Origin: Salinibacterium sp. G-O1
GTDB lineage: Bacteria; Actinomycetota; Actinomycetes; Actinomycetales; Microbacteriaceae
DNA length: 64,000 nucleotides
Assembly (NCBI RefSeq): GCF_030063305.1
Contig: NZ_JASISV010000002.1
Coordinates: 372,001 to 436,000, forward strand
Reading direction: 5' to 3'
Both the position numbers and the translations under genes were made by a program. The notes under the pieces were generated by a model. It ran no database searches. It was not told the origin of the DNA and was given only the letters and a program-made list of their open reading frames with translations. This document shows positions 9,659-19,509 of this stretch, one piece after another (the first letter of the stretch is position 1; the number at the start of each line of letters is the position of its first letter).

Positions 9659-10459
9659 GTGGCATCGAGTAAGAGCACCGAGCGCGAGGCCCGCGAGGCA
9701 CGCGAACGTCTGCGTCGCTACAACGCCAGGCAGACTGTCCACGAGCAGGGCCGCAAGCGCCGCACTCGTGACAACATCGTTGCCGTCATAGGCGTTCTGG
9801 CCATCGCTGCTCTGGCCACCGGCGCCCAGTTGTTCTATTTCAACGGCGGACCCGGCACGGCAACTCCCGTACCCTCTGCCACACCCGAGGCCATCGAGAC
9901 TCCGGCGCCGGAACAACAGAATGTTGGCGACGTGCCAGATCCGTCAGTTGCGGAAGCCCGCACCTGGACGGGCGAGCTCACCCTCAACGATGTGCCGCTG
10001 GGAATAACGCTCGACGGCGCCCTGGCCCCGCAGGCCGTCGCATCGATCGTGACCGACGCGCAAAGTGGCTACTACATCGGCAAGTCCTGCCACCGACTCG
10101 TGTCGACCGAATCCGCAGGCCTCATCCAGTGCGGATCGCTCGATGGCACGGGTGCCTCGGACCCCAGCTACAGCTTTGGCCCGCTCGAGAACACCGCCGC
10201 GAGCGGCGTCTATCCCGCCGGCACGATCGCCATGGCACGCTCCGGCAACGACGCCTACAGCAACGGCCGCCAGTTCTTCATCGTGTTCGCAGATGCGACC
10301 CTTCCCGACGACACAGTCGGTGGCTACACGATTGTCGGGAACATCACGAGTGGACTCGACCAGTTCGTAGCCGCGATCGCTGATGCTGGAGTAGCCGACG
10401 GTGCTGCTGATGGAGCACCCGTGGTCGCCACATCCATCACCGGCCTCACGATCCAGTAA
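9659..10459 (+). CDS. Membrane-anchored cyclophilin-type peptidyl-prolyl isomerase
   Basis: The 266-residue protein has a basic cytoplasmic N-terminus, one transmembrane helix at about residues 39-60, a Pro/Thr/Glu-rich linker, and an extracellular cyclophilin domain from about residue 98 to the end. The catalytic-arginine region appears as CHRLV and the active-site strand as RQFFIVF. The linker composition suggests an exported folding helper tethered to the membrane. The GTG start is supported by AAGGAG seven bases upstream. It is transcribed away from rarA and is followed by the DUF349 gene. Confidence 0.9.
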   Translation: MASSKSTEREAREARERLRRYNARQTVHEQGRKRRTRDNIVAVIGVLAIAALATGAQLFYFNGGPGTATPVPSATPEAIETPAPEQQNVGDVPDPSVAEARTWTGELTLNDVPLGITLDGALAPQAVASIVTDAQSGYYIGKSCHRLVSTESAGLIQCGSLDGTGASDPSYSFGPLENTAASGVYPAGTIAMARSGNDAYSNGRQFFIVFADATLPDDTVGGYTIVGNITSGLDQFVAAIADAGVADGAADGAPVVATSITGLTIQ

Positions 10460-10557
10460 CACCGCTGCGGTCGATTCCCGCGGTGCCATAGGCTTGACCC
10501 GCTGGGCGGGGTACGAGTGTGCCCGGCCATACGGTACAAACTGCAAGGGTGATTCAC

Positions 10558-11790
10558 GTGGCAACAGACGATCAGGCTCCATGGGGCCGCGTCGACGAAA
10601 CCGGTACCGTCTTCGTCCGGGAAGCAACGGGCGAGCGAGCCGTTGGACAATACCCGGACGGCACCGCCGAGGAGGCGCTGGCATACTTCCAGCGCAAATT
10701 CAGTGAGCTTGCCGGACAGGTGACGCTGCTCGAGCAGCGGGTGAAGCGCGGCGCGCCCGCAGCTGACGTGTCCAAGGCAGTGAAGACCCTGGCGGCGAGC
10801 ATCGCGACAGCGAACGCTGTTGGCAACCTCGCAGCCCTCCAGACCCGCATTGAGGCGCTCGGCGGCTCGGTGAGCGAGCTCACGGAGAAGCAGACCGAGG
10901 AGTCGAAGGCGCACGTTGCTGCCGCCCTCGCCGAACGCGAGGCTCTTGTTGTCGAGGCCGAGACCATCGCCGCTCAGGACCCAGCCAAAGCGCAGTGGAA
11001 GCAGGTCACCGCTGCCATTGATGAAATCTTTGCGCGCTGGCAGAAGCACCAGGCCGATGGCCCACGCCTTCCCAAGAACGAGGCGAACGAGCTGTGGAAG
11101 CGATTCCGCGCGGCCAGAGCGACCATCGACACGCATCGCAAGGCATTCTTTTCCGAGCTCGACAGCGTGCACAAGGACGCCCGCGCCGCAAAGCAGTCTC
11201 TCGTCGAGAAGGCGGAGGCGCTGGTCGGCAAGGGAGCCGATGGCATCCCGACCTATCGTGGTCTGCTCGAACAGTGGAAGGCTGCCGGTCGGGCAGGCAA
11301 GAAGTTCGACGACGCGTTGTGGGCTCAGTTCAAGGAGGCGGGCGACGCTCTGTACTCCGCGAAGAGCGAGATCGATGCCCAGGATAACGTCGAGTTCACC
11401 GCGAACCTCGAGTTGAAAGAAGCGCTGCTGGTTGAGGCTGAGCCGCTGCTGAAGGAAACCGATCGCACGAAGGCAAAAGACGCGCTGCTGCGCATCCAGA
11501 CCAAGTGGGACAAGATCGGCAAGGTTCCTCGCGACAAGGTCAAGACGATCGAAGATCGCCTGCGCAAGGTTGAGAACGCTGTGCGCAAGCTCGACGAAGA
11601 TCACTGGCAGAAGAACAATCCGGAGCGCAAGGAACGCGAGTCTGGGTTCCTCGGCCAGCTGAACGATGCGATCGCCAAACTCGAGAGTGAGCTCGATGAG
11701 GCGAAGGCCAGTGGCGACAAGCGGGCCATCGCGTCCGCACAGGAAGCCCTCGACGCCCGCAAGGCGTGGCTGGGTGCGCTCGGCAAGTAG
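10558..11790 (+). CDS. DUF349 domain protein
   Basis: The protein has about 410 residues and is highly charged, made of repeated helical DUF349 units (tryptophan-containing repeats around WKQVTAAIDEIFARW, WKRFRAARATID, WKAAGRAGKK and WDKIGKVPR), with strong coiled-coil character. I chose GTG 10558 because AAGGGTGA lies five bases upstream; an earlier in-frame ATG at 10519 lacks such support. The function is unknown. In actinobacteria such genes often sit near rel, as here, but I cannot assign a role. Confidence 0.85.
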   Translation: MATDDQAPWGRVDETGTVFVREATGERAVGQYPDGTAEEALAYFQRKFSELAGQVTLLEQRVKRGAPAADVSKAVKTLAASIATANAVGNLAALQTRIEALGGSVSELTEKQTEESKAHVAAALAEREALVVEAETIAAQDPAKAQWKQVTAAIDEIFARWQKHQADGPRLPKNEANELWKRFRAARATIDTHRKAFFSELDSVHKDARAAKQSLVEKAEALVGKGADGIPTYRGLLEQWKAAGRAGKKFDDALWAQFKEAGDALYSAKSEIDAQDNVEFTANLELKEALLVEAEPLLKETDRTKAKDALLRIQTKWDKIGKVPRDKVKTIEDRLRKVENAVRKLDEDHWQKNNPERKERESGFLGQLNDAIAKLESELDEAKASGDKRAIASAQEALDARKAWLGALGK

Positions 11791-11881
11791 TCAGTCGCAC
11801 GCAGGTGGGCAGATCGGTGGCTTTCCCACAGATTGCCGCTCGGCGTGAGAGTGGATGGCTCCCCCTATCCATGATGGTGGG

Positions 11882-12442
11882 ATGCCCCGAACACTGCAGC
11901 CTGTGCTCTCCGATGCCGATCTGCCCGTCGCCGAGCTGTGGGCGGCGAGGATCGACGGCGAGCTCTTTCGACTCGGTGACTGTTTCACCCCCATCGATGA
12001 AGTCGAGCAGCCGAGCCACCGCGCGCGAGCCGTCTTTTCGGCAACGAGCGATTTCGCAGCGCATCGCGGCCGGCTGATCGCAGAACAACTGTCGGCTGCA
12101 TGGATCTGGGGAGCAACAGGCGCCCCACCCGTGCGTCACCAGTTCTGTGTCGCCATGGCCTCGCGTACCGGGCGCGACCTTCCGAGATCCATCTCGCTCC
12201 GAGAGGTCGTCATTGAGGATTGTGACATCGTCATTCTCGGAGGCTGTCGGGTGACCACCGCGCTACGCACGATCATCGATCTGGCCCGCTTCAGCGAGAC
12301 CTTCGAGGGGCAGGACGCGCGGGCCGTGTCCAGCCTGATGCACCTCTCCGGCATCACGCTGGAATCGAGCGTTGAGCAGATGAACAGCCGCAGAAACCTT
12401 CCGGGCAAGCACCGCGCGATTCAGCGTCTCAGCCGTTGCTGA
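11882..12442 (+). CDS. Hypothetical protein, AbiEi-antitoxin-like context unproven
   Basis: The protein has 186 residues from ATG 11882, or 195 from ATG 11855. It has a mixed helix and strand composition with a central segment (VVIEDCDIVILGGCRVTTALRT followed by IIDLARF, shown here in two parts) that resembles the C-terminal half of actinobacterial AbiEi-type or DUF559-associated proteins, where a transcription-factor-like domain precedes a nuclease domain. No nuclease motif is visible and no toxin gene is adjacent, so I do not call a toxin-antitoxin system. Its last 14 bases overlap the end of rel on the opposite strand. Confidence 0.6.
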   Translation: MPRTLQPVLSDADLPVAELWAARIDGELFRLGDCFTPIDEVEQPSHRARAVFSATSDFAAHRGRLIAEQLSAAWIWGATGAPPVRHQFCVAMASRTGRDLPRSISLREVVIEDCDIVILGGCRVTTALRTIIDLARFSETFEGQDARAVSSLMHLSGITLESSVEQMNSRRNLPGKHRAIQRLSRC

Positions 12443-14678
12443 CCCGGTAGACGTCGTACACCCCGTCAATTCGGCGCACCGCGTTCAGTACCCTGTCGAG
12501 GTGGGTCGTATCGCCCATCTCGAACACGAAGCGGCTGAGCGCGAGTCGCTCGTTCGACGTCGATACCGTCGCAGACAGGATGTTGACGTGATTCTCCGTC
12601 AGTACCCGTGTCACATCGGATAACAACCCTGACCGATCCAATGCTTCGATCTGAATCTGCACCAGGAAGAGCGATTTGGAACTCGGGGCCCACTCGACCT
12701 CGATCATGCGCTCCGGCTCCAGCATGAGGGAGCTCACGTTGTTGCAATCGGTGCGGTGAACCGAGACGCCAGCACCTCTGGTGACAAAACCGACGACGGT
12801 ATCCCCCGGCACTGGTGTGCAGCACTTGGCGAGCTTAACGAGGATGTCAGGAGCTCCGCGCACAAGCACGCCAGAGTCGCTGTTCTTCAGGGCCCGGCTG
12901 CGTCCCTTTGGCGCGAACTCGATCTCGGAGTCGTCAGTCTCAGATTCGCTGTTCAGCGTTGCGAGGACCTTCTCGATGACTGACTGGGTCGAGACGTGAC
13001 CCTCGCCCACCGCCGCGTACAGGGCGGTTACGTCGTCGTAGCGCATCAGGGATGCGACCTCGGAGAACGAGTCCTGATTCATCAGTTTCTGCAGGGGCAG
13101 ATTTTGTTTGCGCAGGGCGCGCGCAATCGCATCTTTGCCCTGCTCGACCGCCTCTTCGCGGCGTTCTTTGGTGAACCACGCACGGATCTTGTTTCGCGCT
13201 CGCGTGCTCTTGACGAAAGAGAGCCAGTCCTGGCTGGGTGCAGCATCCGGGTTCTTCGAGGTGAACACCTCGACGGAGTCTCCGCTGTTCAGTTCGCTTT
13301 CGAGGGGAACCAGCCGCCCGTTGACTTTCGCACCCATGGTGCGATGACCGACCTCGGTGTGCACGGCGTACGCGAAGTCGACGGGAGTCGCGCCTGCCGG
13401 CAGACCGATGACCTTGCCCTGCGGTGTGAAGACGTAAACCTCTTTGGCGCCGATCTCGAACCGGAGCGACTCGAGGAACTCCCCCGGATCTTCGGTTTCG
13501 GCCTGCCAGTCGCTAATGTGCGCAAGCCACGCCATGTCTGCGTCATCGTGACCCCCGGCGCCATCGCCCTTGCCGTTGACCCTGGCCTTGTACTTCCAGT
13601 GGGCGGCGACACCGAACTCGGCACGCTGATGCATCTCGGGCGTTCGGATCTGCAGCTCGACGGGCTTGCCCTGCGGGCCGATCACGGTCGTGTGCAGCGA
13701 CTGATACAGGTTGAACTTTGGGGTGGCTATGTAGTCTTTGAAACGCCCGGGGATGGGTGTCCAGCGCGCATGAATCGACCCGAGTACCGCGTAACAGTCA
13801 CGCACGGAGTTGACCAGCACGCGCACACCGACGAGGTCGTAGATTTCGTCAAACTCGCGGCCGCGCACGATCATCTTCTGGTAGATCGAGTAGTACTGCT
13901 TGGGGCGCCCGGCGACGCTTCCCTTGATCTTGGATGCCTTCAGGTCGTCTTTGACAGCATCGATGACCTTCTGAACGAACTCCTCGCGCTGCGGCGTGCG
14001 CTGACGAACCAGGCTTTCGATCTCGACGTAGAGCTTCGGGTGCAGTACAGCGAACGAGAGGTCTTCGAGCTCAAGCTTGATCGCCTGAATTCCGAGCCGG
14101 TGCGCCAGGGGCGCGTAGATCTCGAGCGTCTCTGTGGCCTTCCGCGTCGCGGAGCTCGTCTCCACGAAACCCCACGTCCGCGCGTTGTGAAGTCGGTCGG
14201 CGAGTTTGATGACGAGAACGCGAATGTCTTTCGACATTGCAACGATCATCTTTCGCACGGTCTCCGCTTGTGCGCTGTCGCCGTACTTGAGCTTGTCGAG
14301 CTTCGTGACGCCATCGACCAGCATGGCAATCTCGTCGCCGAAGTCGTCGCGAAGATGCTCGAGTGTGTAGTCGGTGTCTTCTACCGTGTCGTGGAGCAAC
14401 GCGGCTGCGACCGTCTTCGACCCGATCCCAAGATCCGCCAGGATTTGAGCGACCGCGACAGGGTGAGTGATGTAGGGCTCACCGCTTTTGCGCTTCTGGC
14501 CGCGGTGGGCCTTCTCTGCCGCGGCGTACGCCCGCTCCAGCAGCACGATGTCTGCCTTTGGGTGATGCGTGCGTACCGTTTTGATGAGACGGTCAACGGC
14601 GCCGGTCGGCTGCGCCCGGGAGAAAATGCGGGGAAGCAGCATTCGGAGCGAGGCAGTGTTCTGCGATGTCTCCGTCAT
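12429..14678 (-). CDS. rel: Bifunctional (p)ppGpp synthetase/hydrolase Rel
   Basis: Rel makes and degrades (p)ppGpp in the stringent response. From ATG 14678, which follows a perfect AGGAGG, it is 749 residues. The hydrolase HD pair is intact (H96-D97 in ALLHDTVED). The synthetase domain covers about 230-370 and carries RFKD at 312-315, the RXKD form found in bifunctional enzymes rather than the EXDD form of synthetase-only RelA. A TGS domain follows at about 410-470, and a C-terminal ACT domain ends the protein. It lies downstream of secD-secF and a rhodanese gene on the same strand. Confidence 0.95.
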   Translation of the reverse strand: MTETSQNTASLRMLLPRIFSRAQPTGAVDRLIKTVRTHHPKADIVLLERAYAAAEKAHRGQKRKSGEPYITHPVAVAQILADLGIGSKTVAAALLHDTVEDTDYTLEHLRDDFGDEIAMLVDGVTKLDKLKYGDSAQAETVRKMIVAMSKDIRVLVIKLADRLHNARTWGFVETSSATRKATETLEIYAPLAHRLGIQAIKLELEDLSFAVLHPKLYVEIESLVRQRTPQREEFVQKVIDAVKDDLKASKIKGSVAGRPKQYYSIYQKMIVRGREFDEIYDLVGVRVLVNSVRDCYAVLGSIHARWTPIPGRFKDYIATPKFNLYQSLHTTVIGPQGKPVELQIRTPEMHQRAEFGVAAHWKYKARVNGKGDGAGGHDDADMAWLAHISDWQAETEDPGEFLESLRFEIGAKEVYVFTPQGKVIGLPAGATPVDFAYAVHTEVGHRTMGAKVNGRLVPLESELNSGDSVEVFTSKNPDAAPSQDWLSFVKSTRARNKIRAWFTKERREEAVEQGKDAIARALRKQNLPLQKLMNQDSFSEVASLMRYDDVTALYAAVGEGHVSTQSVIEKVLATLNSESETDDSEIEFAPKGRSRALKNSDSGVLVRGAPDILVKLAKCCTPVPGDTVVGFVTRGAGVSVHRTDCNNVSSLMLEPERMIEVEWAPSSKSLFLVQIQIEALDRSGLLSDVTRVLTENHVNILSATVSTSNERLALSRFVFEMGDTTHLDRVLNAVRRIDGVYDVYRVSNG

Positions 14679-14715
14679 GCCACCACCTCCTGAAGCAACT
14701 CTAAGCCGCCGCGGT

Positions 14716-15066
14716 TCAGTCTTTGTCAGAGTTCGCTGTGTGCGAATCCACGACGATCGAACCGCCAGCGGCCGCCCAGGCCAACATGCCACCGTCGACA
14801 TTCACAGCATCGAATCCCTCGGACCGAAGAAAGCCTGCGGCACGAAGCGATCGACCGCCGCTGTGACACACGATCAGCAGCTTCGTGTCCCGCGGCAACT
14901 CGGATGCACGCTCCTGCAGGGCAGACAGTGGGACGAATCGTGCGTCGGGCGCGTGCCCTGCATCCCACTCATCCTGCTCGCGAACGTCGATCAGGATGGT
15001 TCCGCCAAAAGACTCCTTCATGGCGGTCTCGACGGTGACGACGGGAATCTCTGAGGAGTCGGTCAT
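14716..15066 (-). CDS. Single-domain rhodanese protein
   Basis: The protein has 116 residues and forms one rhodanese domain. The active-site loop is CHSGGRS, with the catalytic cysteine in IVCHSGG, preceded by the conserved DVREQDEWDAGH segment. It probably transfers sulfane sulfur, but the acceptor is unknown. It starts at ATG 15066, 10 bases after secF ends, and rel follows 37 bases later, so it belongs to the secDF-rel transcript. Many actinobacteria have apt (adenine phosphoribosyltransferase) at this spot; I see no apt here. Confidence 0.88.
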   Translation of the reverse strand: MTDSSEIPVVTVETAMKESFGGTILIDVREQDEWDAGHAPDARFVPLSALQERASELPRDTKLLIVCHSGGRSLRAAGFLRSEGFDAVNVDGGMLAWAAAGGSIVVDSHTANSDKD

Positions 15067-15076
15067 GGCTGTTGCT

Positions 15077-16090
15077 CTACTTCGTGCTCGCGGCGAGACG
15101 GTTCGACTCAAGCTTCTTGGTGTGCGAGAGGATGTCTGGCTCGTTCTCACGCAGCTGCGAGTAGATCGGAGCTGCGATGAAGATTGTCGAATAGGTACCA
15201 ACGATGATGCCGATGAACAGCGCGAGGGCGATGTCGCGCAGGGTACCTGCGCCGAGCACGATGGCACCGATGAACAGGATGGCGGCAACCGGCAGGGCGG
15301 CAACGACACCGGTGTTGATCGACCGCACCAGGGTCTGGTTCACCGCGAGGTTCACGGACCCCGCGAACGTCCGCGGCGAGGAGTTGGCGTCCTCTGTCGT
15401 GTTTTCGCGGATCTTGTCGAACACCACCACGGTGTCGTAAAGCGAGAAACCGAGGATGGTGAGGAAACCGATGACCGCTGACGGCGTGATCTCGAACCCG
15501 AGGGCGCCATACACACCAGCCGTGATCACGATGTCGTGAAGAAGCGCCACCATGGCAGCGACCGACATCTTCCACGTTCTGAAGTACAGCGCCATCATGA
15601 TTGCGGCAAGCACCACGAACACGATGAGCGCACGAATGGCAGAACCAGTGATGTCGGCACCCCACGAAGGGCCGATGAAGGATGCCGTCACGTCGGTGAC
15701 GTCGACCTTGAAGGCAGTAGCCAGTGCATCTCGCACCTGGTTGGATTCTTCGGCGAGCAGTTGCTCCGTCTGTACGCGAACGGAGTCGGTACCGACGATG
15801 GACACTCGAGGCGACGCGGCAGGGTCGACGCTCTCGACCGTAGCCGCAGCAAGATTCTGAGCCTCGGTGCGAGGGCCATCCTGGCCCAGGTCGGCGACTC
15901 CGGAGACCTGGAACTCCGAGCCTCCCCTGAACTCGATGCCGAAGACGAATCCACCCCGCGCGAGCGGCAGCAGGATCGACAGCAGCACCATCGCAGCGGC
16001 AATGATGTACCAGACCTTGCGGCGTCCAACGAAGTTGATGGAACGCTCACCCGTGTATAGGTCGTTTCCAAATTTGGAGAAGCTGGCCAT
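15077..16090 (-). CDS. secF: Protein translocase subunit SecF
   Basis: SecF pairs with SecD to drive the late stage of protein export with the proton-motive force. The 337-residue protein has an N-terminal membrane helix (about residues 28-48), a periplasm-facing P1 domain starting at GIEFRGGSEF, and five further membrane helices with the conserved GFSLYDTVVVFDKIREN segment. The ATG overlaps the secD stop by one base, so the two are coupled. The C-terminal tail is short and basic. Confidence 0.96.
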   Translation of the reverse strand: MASFSKFGNDLYTGERSINFVGRRKVWYIIAAAMVLLSILLPLARGGFVFGIEFRGGSEFQVSGVADLGQDGPRTEAQNLAAATVESVDPAASPRVSIVGTDSVRVQTEQLLAEESNQVRDALATAFKVDVTDVTASFIGPSWGADITGSAIRALIVFVVLAAIMMALYFRTWKMSVAAMVALLHDIVITAGVYGALGFEITPSAVIGFLTILGFSLYDTVVVFDKIRENTTEDANSSPRTFAGSVNLAVNQTLVRSINTGVVAALPVAAILFIGAIVLGAGTLRDIALALFIGIIVGTYSTIFIAAPIYSQLRENEPDILSHTKKLESNRLAASTK

Positions 16091-17853
16091 CAGGAATCCT
16101 TCCTATCACCGCTGGGTTTTGAGCTTGAACGTGCGTCGGTACCGGTTGAGGCCATTGCCTTGCGCTCTGCAATTGTCTGGCGCTTGGCGGCTTCGCGGCC
16201 CGCACCGGACTTTGCCGGAGAAAGCACGGGAGCCCTGAACTGGGCACGACCGCGGTAGACGGCGCCCAGAGCGTTGGGATCAAGCCCGCTCAGCGGGTGT
16301 CCGCTTGCAAAGAACCTGGTGGATGCAAGCAGCTGAAGCACAGGGTGCGTGAACAGGATCACGATGAGGACGTCAATCACGGTGGTGAGTCCGAGCGTCA
16401 GGGCGAATCCCCTGACGTTTCCGACCGCGAGGATGAACAACACGACCGCGGAGAGAAGGTTGACGGCCTTGGCGGCGAAGACCGTGCGGAGGGCACGCTT
16501 CCAACCTGCCTCGACGGCTCCCGGAAGTCCACGGCCGTCTCGCAGCTCGTCTCGTATTCGTTCGAAGTAAACGATGAACGAGTCTGCCGTGAAGCCGATT
16601 GCCACGATCAATCCCGCGACGCCGGCGAGGGAGAGTCGGTAGCCCTGGCGCCACGAGAGAATCGCGATCATCAGGTAGGTGAGCACTCCGGCCACAATCA
16701 GGGATGCGACGGTGACCAGGCCGAGCAGTCGGTACTGGAACAGCGAGTAGACCACGACCAGGATGAGACCGATCAGACCGGCGATGACCCCACTGTTGAG
16801 CTGGGCTGCACCGAGGGTGGCCGAGATCGTCTCGTTCGACTGCACCGTGAAGCTAATCGGCAGGGCACCGAACTTCAGTTGGTCAGCGAGGGTCTTTGCG
16901 CTTTCCTGAGTAAACGAACCGCTGATCTGGGGCTTGCCGTCTGTGATGATCGCCTGCGTCGTGGGGGCGGAGATCACCTTGCCATCGAGCACGATCGCGA
17001 AGCGGTTGCGGGAATCCGTGTTCGCGTCAAAACCACTCAGGCGCTGGGTGACATCGGCGAACTGCGTGGTGCCCTTGGCGTCGAAGGTGATGAAGACACC
17101 CCAGGTGCCGGTGCTGACGCCCTGGCTGTTCGCGATAAGGCCGCTCGATGCGTCGGAGATTGTCTCGCCGGACACTTCGACCGGGCCGAGGATGTACTTG
17201 TAGGTGTACGTGCCGTCGGTGGCCGCCTCACAGGTGATGAGCGGTGCGTCTTCGGGAGCAACGTTCGTTTCAGCCTTGTCGAGAGTCGAGCAGTCGAAGT
17301 TCGTGAACTCGTCGAACAGTGCGGGGCTAACCCAGTTCGGGTCGCTGGCATCGGTCGGCACGGCCGTTGACGTGGTGGCAAGCGTTGGGGTCGGCGTGGG
17401 TGTCGCTGAGTCATCGGCTGCCGGTGTCTCGGTGGGCTCCACGGCACTCGTTGCCGCGACATCCGTGAAAATCACGGGACGGAATTCGAGTTTCGCCGAA
17501 GATTCGATGCGCCGAAGCGTCTCCTCGTCGGGGGTGCCCGGGATGGACACAACGATGTTCGATGCACCCTGGGTCGCGATTTCCGCCTCGGAGACGCCGC
17601 TGGCGTCGATGCGCTGGCGGATGATCGCAACAGCCTGGTCCAGTTGTTCACCGGACGGTGCAGCCTGGCCCGCACCGAGTTTGGGGGCCAGCGTGATCTG
17701 CGTGCCGCCCTCGAGGTCAAGCGCCAGTTTCGGCGCCCACGAGGCCTGATCGAAAATGACCCCGTACGCGAGGATGCCCGTGAGTCCCACGGTGATGACG
17801 CCTAGCCACGCGAGTGAACGCCACGCTTTCTTCACGGGAGTAGATCTAGCCAC
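16090..17853 (-). CDS. secD: Protein translocase subunit SecD
   Basis: SecD is the larger half of the SecDF export motor. The 587-residue protein has an N-terminal helix (about residues 15-35), the DLEGGTQITL motif, a P1 domain interrupted by a long Thr/Pro/Ala-rich insertion (about residues 140-185), and a C-terminal six-helix region with GFTADSFIVYFERIRDE. The insertion is low-complexity and probably flexible. A Ser/Lys-rich tail ends the protein. It is followed by secF with a one-base overlap. The yajC terminator lies just upstream. Confidence 0.96.
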   Translation of the reverse strand: MARSTPVKKAWRSLAWLGVITVGLTGILAYGVIFDQASWAPKLALDLEGGTQITLAPKLGAGQAAPSGEQLDQAVAIIRQRIDASGVSEAEIATQGASNIVVSIPGTPDEETLRRIESSAKLEFRPVIFTDVAATSAVEPTETPAADDSATPTPTPTLATTSTAVPTDASDPNWVSPALFDEFTNFDCSTLDKAETNVAPEDAPLITCEAATDGTYTYKYILGPVEVSGETISDASSGLIANSQGVSTGTWGVFITFDAKGTTQFADVTQRLSGFDANTDSRNRFAIVLDGKVISAPTTQAIITDGKPQISGSFTQESAKTLADQLKFGALPISFTVQSNETISATLGAAQLNSGVIAGLIGLILVVVYSLFQYRLLGLVTVASLIVAGVLTYLMIAILSWRQGYRLSLAGVAGLIVAIGFTADSFIVYFERIRDELRDGRGLPGAVEAGWKRALRTVFAAKAVNLLSAVVLFILAVGNVRGFALTLGLTTVIDVLIVILFTHPVLQLLASTRFFASGHPLSGLDPNALGAVYRGRAQFRAPVLSPAKSGAGREAAKRQTIAERKAMASTGTDARSSSKPSGDRKDS

Positions 17854-17900
17854 CAGTAGAACTCAGCTTTCTTTGCGGCCCGCAGATAGTGCAGGCACCT

Positions 17901-17943
17901 AAAAAGGTGCTGGCCAGCACGTCCTGTGACGTGGGCCAGCACC
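17901..17943 (-). terminator. Intrinsic terminator downstream of yajC
   Basis: A 10-bp perfect stem (GGTGCTGGCC/GGCCAGCACC) with an inner ACGTC/GACGT pairing is followed on the minus strand by five T residues. It separates yajC from secD, so the secDF genes probably need their own promoter or rely on read-through. Confidence 0.75.
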
Positions 17944-17954
17944 AAGAGTAGTGC

Positions 17955-18404
17955 CTACTCTGAGGCCTTCTTTGTCGACTCGTCGACGGGGTTAGCGTCG
18001 CTGTCAATTCGCTCACCGAACTCGGGTTCGGCCAATTCGGTCGCGGCGGCGTCGCTGAGCGTTACGCCGTCGCGCTCCTCGGCCTCGCGGTTCGCGATGG
18101 CCATTGCCTCTTCGACGGAGCGGGGCTCACCGGGTGCGCCGACCTCATTCGTGACGACCTTGGCGATCGTCTGGCTGTGGACGCGCACGATGTTTCCGGG
18201 GGCGACCTCAAGCTCGGCGACCTTGCTCGTCTCGTCGAGGGAGATGAGCGTGCCGTAGAGGCCGAAGTTCGTCATCACCTCGGCTCCGGGAACGATCTGC
18301 GTGCGGAGTGCTTCCTGGTCTGCCTTACGCTTACGCGAATTGCGGAACATGAAGAAAATGAGTACTGCCAGAATGGCGAGCATTCCAATAGTCAGCGGAT
18401 CCAT
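17955..18404 (-). CDS. yajC: Preprotein translocase subunit YajC
   Basis: YajC is an accessory membrane subunit associated with SecDF. The 149-residue protein has one N-terminal helix (about residues 3-19), then a conserved beta-rich domain with VPGAEVMTNFGLYGT, and an unusually acidic tail of about 60 residues. The YajC domain spans about 20-90. It lies between ruvB and secD, the standard actinobacterial order. Confidence 0.92.
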   Translation of the reverse strand: MDPLTIGMLAILAVLIFFMFRNSRKRKADQEALRTQIVPGAEVMTNFGLYGTLISLDETSKVAELEVAPGNIVRVHSQTIAKVVTNEVGAPGEPRSVEEAMAIANREAEERDGVTLSDAAATELAEPEFGERIDSDANPVDESTKKASE

Positions 18405-18471
18405 GATTACCTTCCAAGGGAGTCTGTAGGCCGGCCAGTCCAGACGGACTGGCTAAGAGGCCACCAAAGAA

Positions 18472-19509
18472 TTATAGGTCATCCCCGAAGAGCACAGGTT
18501 TGGCCAGGGCATCGCCCACAGGGGCGAGTCCGAAATGCTTCCATGCCTCGCGCGTTGCCACCCGGCCTCGCGGCGTTCTCGTCAACAGGCCGATTCGTAC
18601 CAGGAACGGTTCGACGACCGACTCGACGGTTTCTGACTCCTCGCCCACCGAGACGGCCAGGGTGTTGAGGCCAACAGGACCTCCCCCGAACCTGGTGAGC
18701 ACGGTGTGCATAACGGCGCGGTCGAGCCTGTCGAGGCCAAGTTCATCCACGTCATAGAGCTCAAGGGCCGCGTGAACTGCCTGGATGCCGGCGCCGGACC
18801 CCTTCACGAGCGCGTAGTCACGAACGCGCCGCAGCAACCGGTTCGCGATGCGAGGCGTTCCGCGACAACGTCCGGCAATCTCGGCAAGCGCAGCCTTGTC
18901 GATGTCGAGTTCGAGCAGCTTGGCCGCTCTCTGCAGCACGAGTTCCAGCTCCGGCTTGTCATAGAACTCAAGGTGGGCGGTGAATCCGAACCTGTCGCGC
19001 AGGGGGTTCGGCAGCAGTCCGGAACGCGTTGTCGCGCCGACCAGGGTGAACGGCGCGAGATCGAGCGGGATGGAGGTCGCGCCCGCGCCTTTACCGACCA
19101 TGATGTCGATTCGAAAATCTTCCATCGCGAGATAGAGCATCTCCTCCGCCGAGCGCGCCATGCGATGGATTTCGTCGATGAAGAGCACCTCGCCCGGCAC
19201 GAGAGACGACAGCACGGCGGCGAGATCGCCGGCGTGCTGGATGGCGGGGCCACTCGACATCCGAAGCGGCCTCTGGCTCTCGTGTGCCACGATCATCGCC
19301 AGCGTCGTCTTGCCAAGCCCGGGTGGCCCGGCCAGGAGGATATGGTCCGGCGTTCGGTTCTGCATGCCGGCGGCCTGCAGCAACAGCTGCAGTTGGCCGC
19401 GCACCTTCGACTGGCCGACGAACTCCGCCAGCGATCGTGGGCGCAGCGCACCCTCGAAGGCAAGCTCGGCGTCGGACTCGGGTTCCAGCGATACGAGCGG
19501 GTCAGTCAC
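18472..19509 (-). CDS. ruvB: Holliday junction branch migration helicase RuvB
   Basis: RuvB is the AAA+ hexameric motor that drives branch migration with RuvA. The 345-residue protein shows Walker [13 protein letters not shown], Walker [10 protein letters not shown], the GATTRSGLL sensor segment and the C-terminal winged helix with [15 protein letters not shown]. The GTG start overlaps the ruvA stop by four bases (GTGA), giving translational coupling in a ruvC-ruvA-ruvB operon. Confidence 0.97.
   Translation of the reverse strand: MTDPLVSLEPESDAELAFEGALRPRSLAEFVGQSKVRGQLQLLLQAAGMQNRTPDHILLAGPPGLGKTTLAMIVAHESQRPLRMSSGPAIQHAGDLAAVLSSLVPGEVLFIDEIHRMARSAEEMLYLAMEDFRIDIMVGKGAGATSIPLDLAPFTLVGATTRSGLLPNPLRDRFGFTAHLEFYDKPELELVLQRAAKLLELDIDKAALAEIAGRCRGTPRIANRLLRRVRDYALVKGSGAGIQAVHAALELYDVDELGLDRLDRAVMHTVLTRFGGGPVGLNTLAVSVGEESETVESVVEPFLVRIGLLTRTPRGRVATREAWKHFGLAPVGDALAKPVLFGDDL

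Noticed and set aside
11882-12442. A toxin-antitoxin pair
   Set aside because: The hypothetical protein has only a vague AbiEi-like look and no neighbouring toxin gene.
12996-14693. A 565-codon open frame on the plus strand
   Set aside because: It lies entirely opposite rel, has no recognisable domain and shows the Arg/Val/Leu-rich bias of a high-GC antisense frame.
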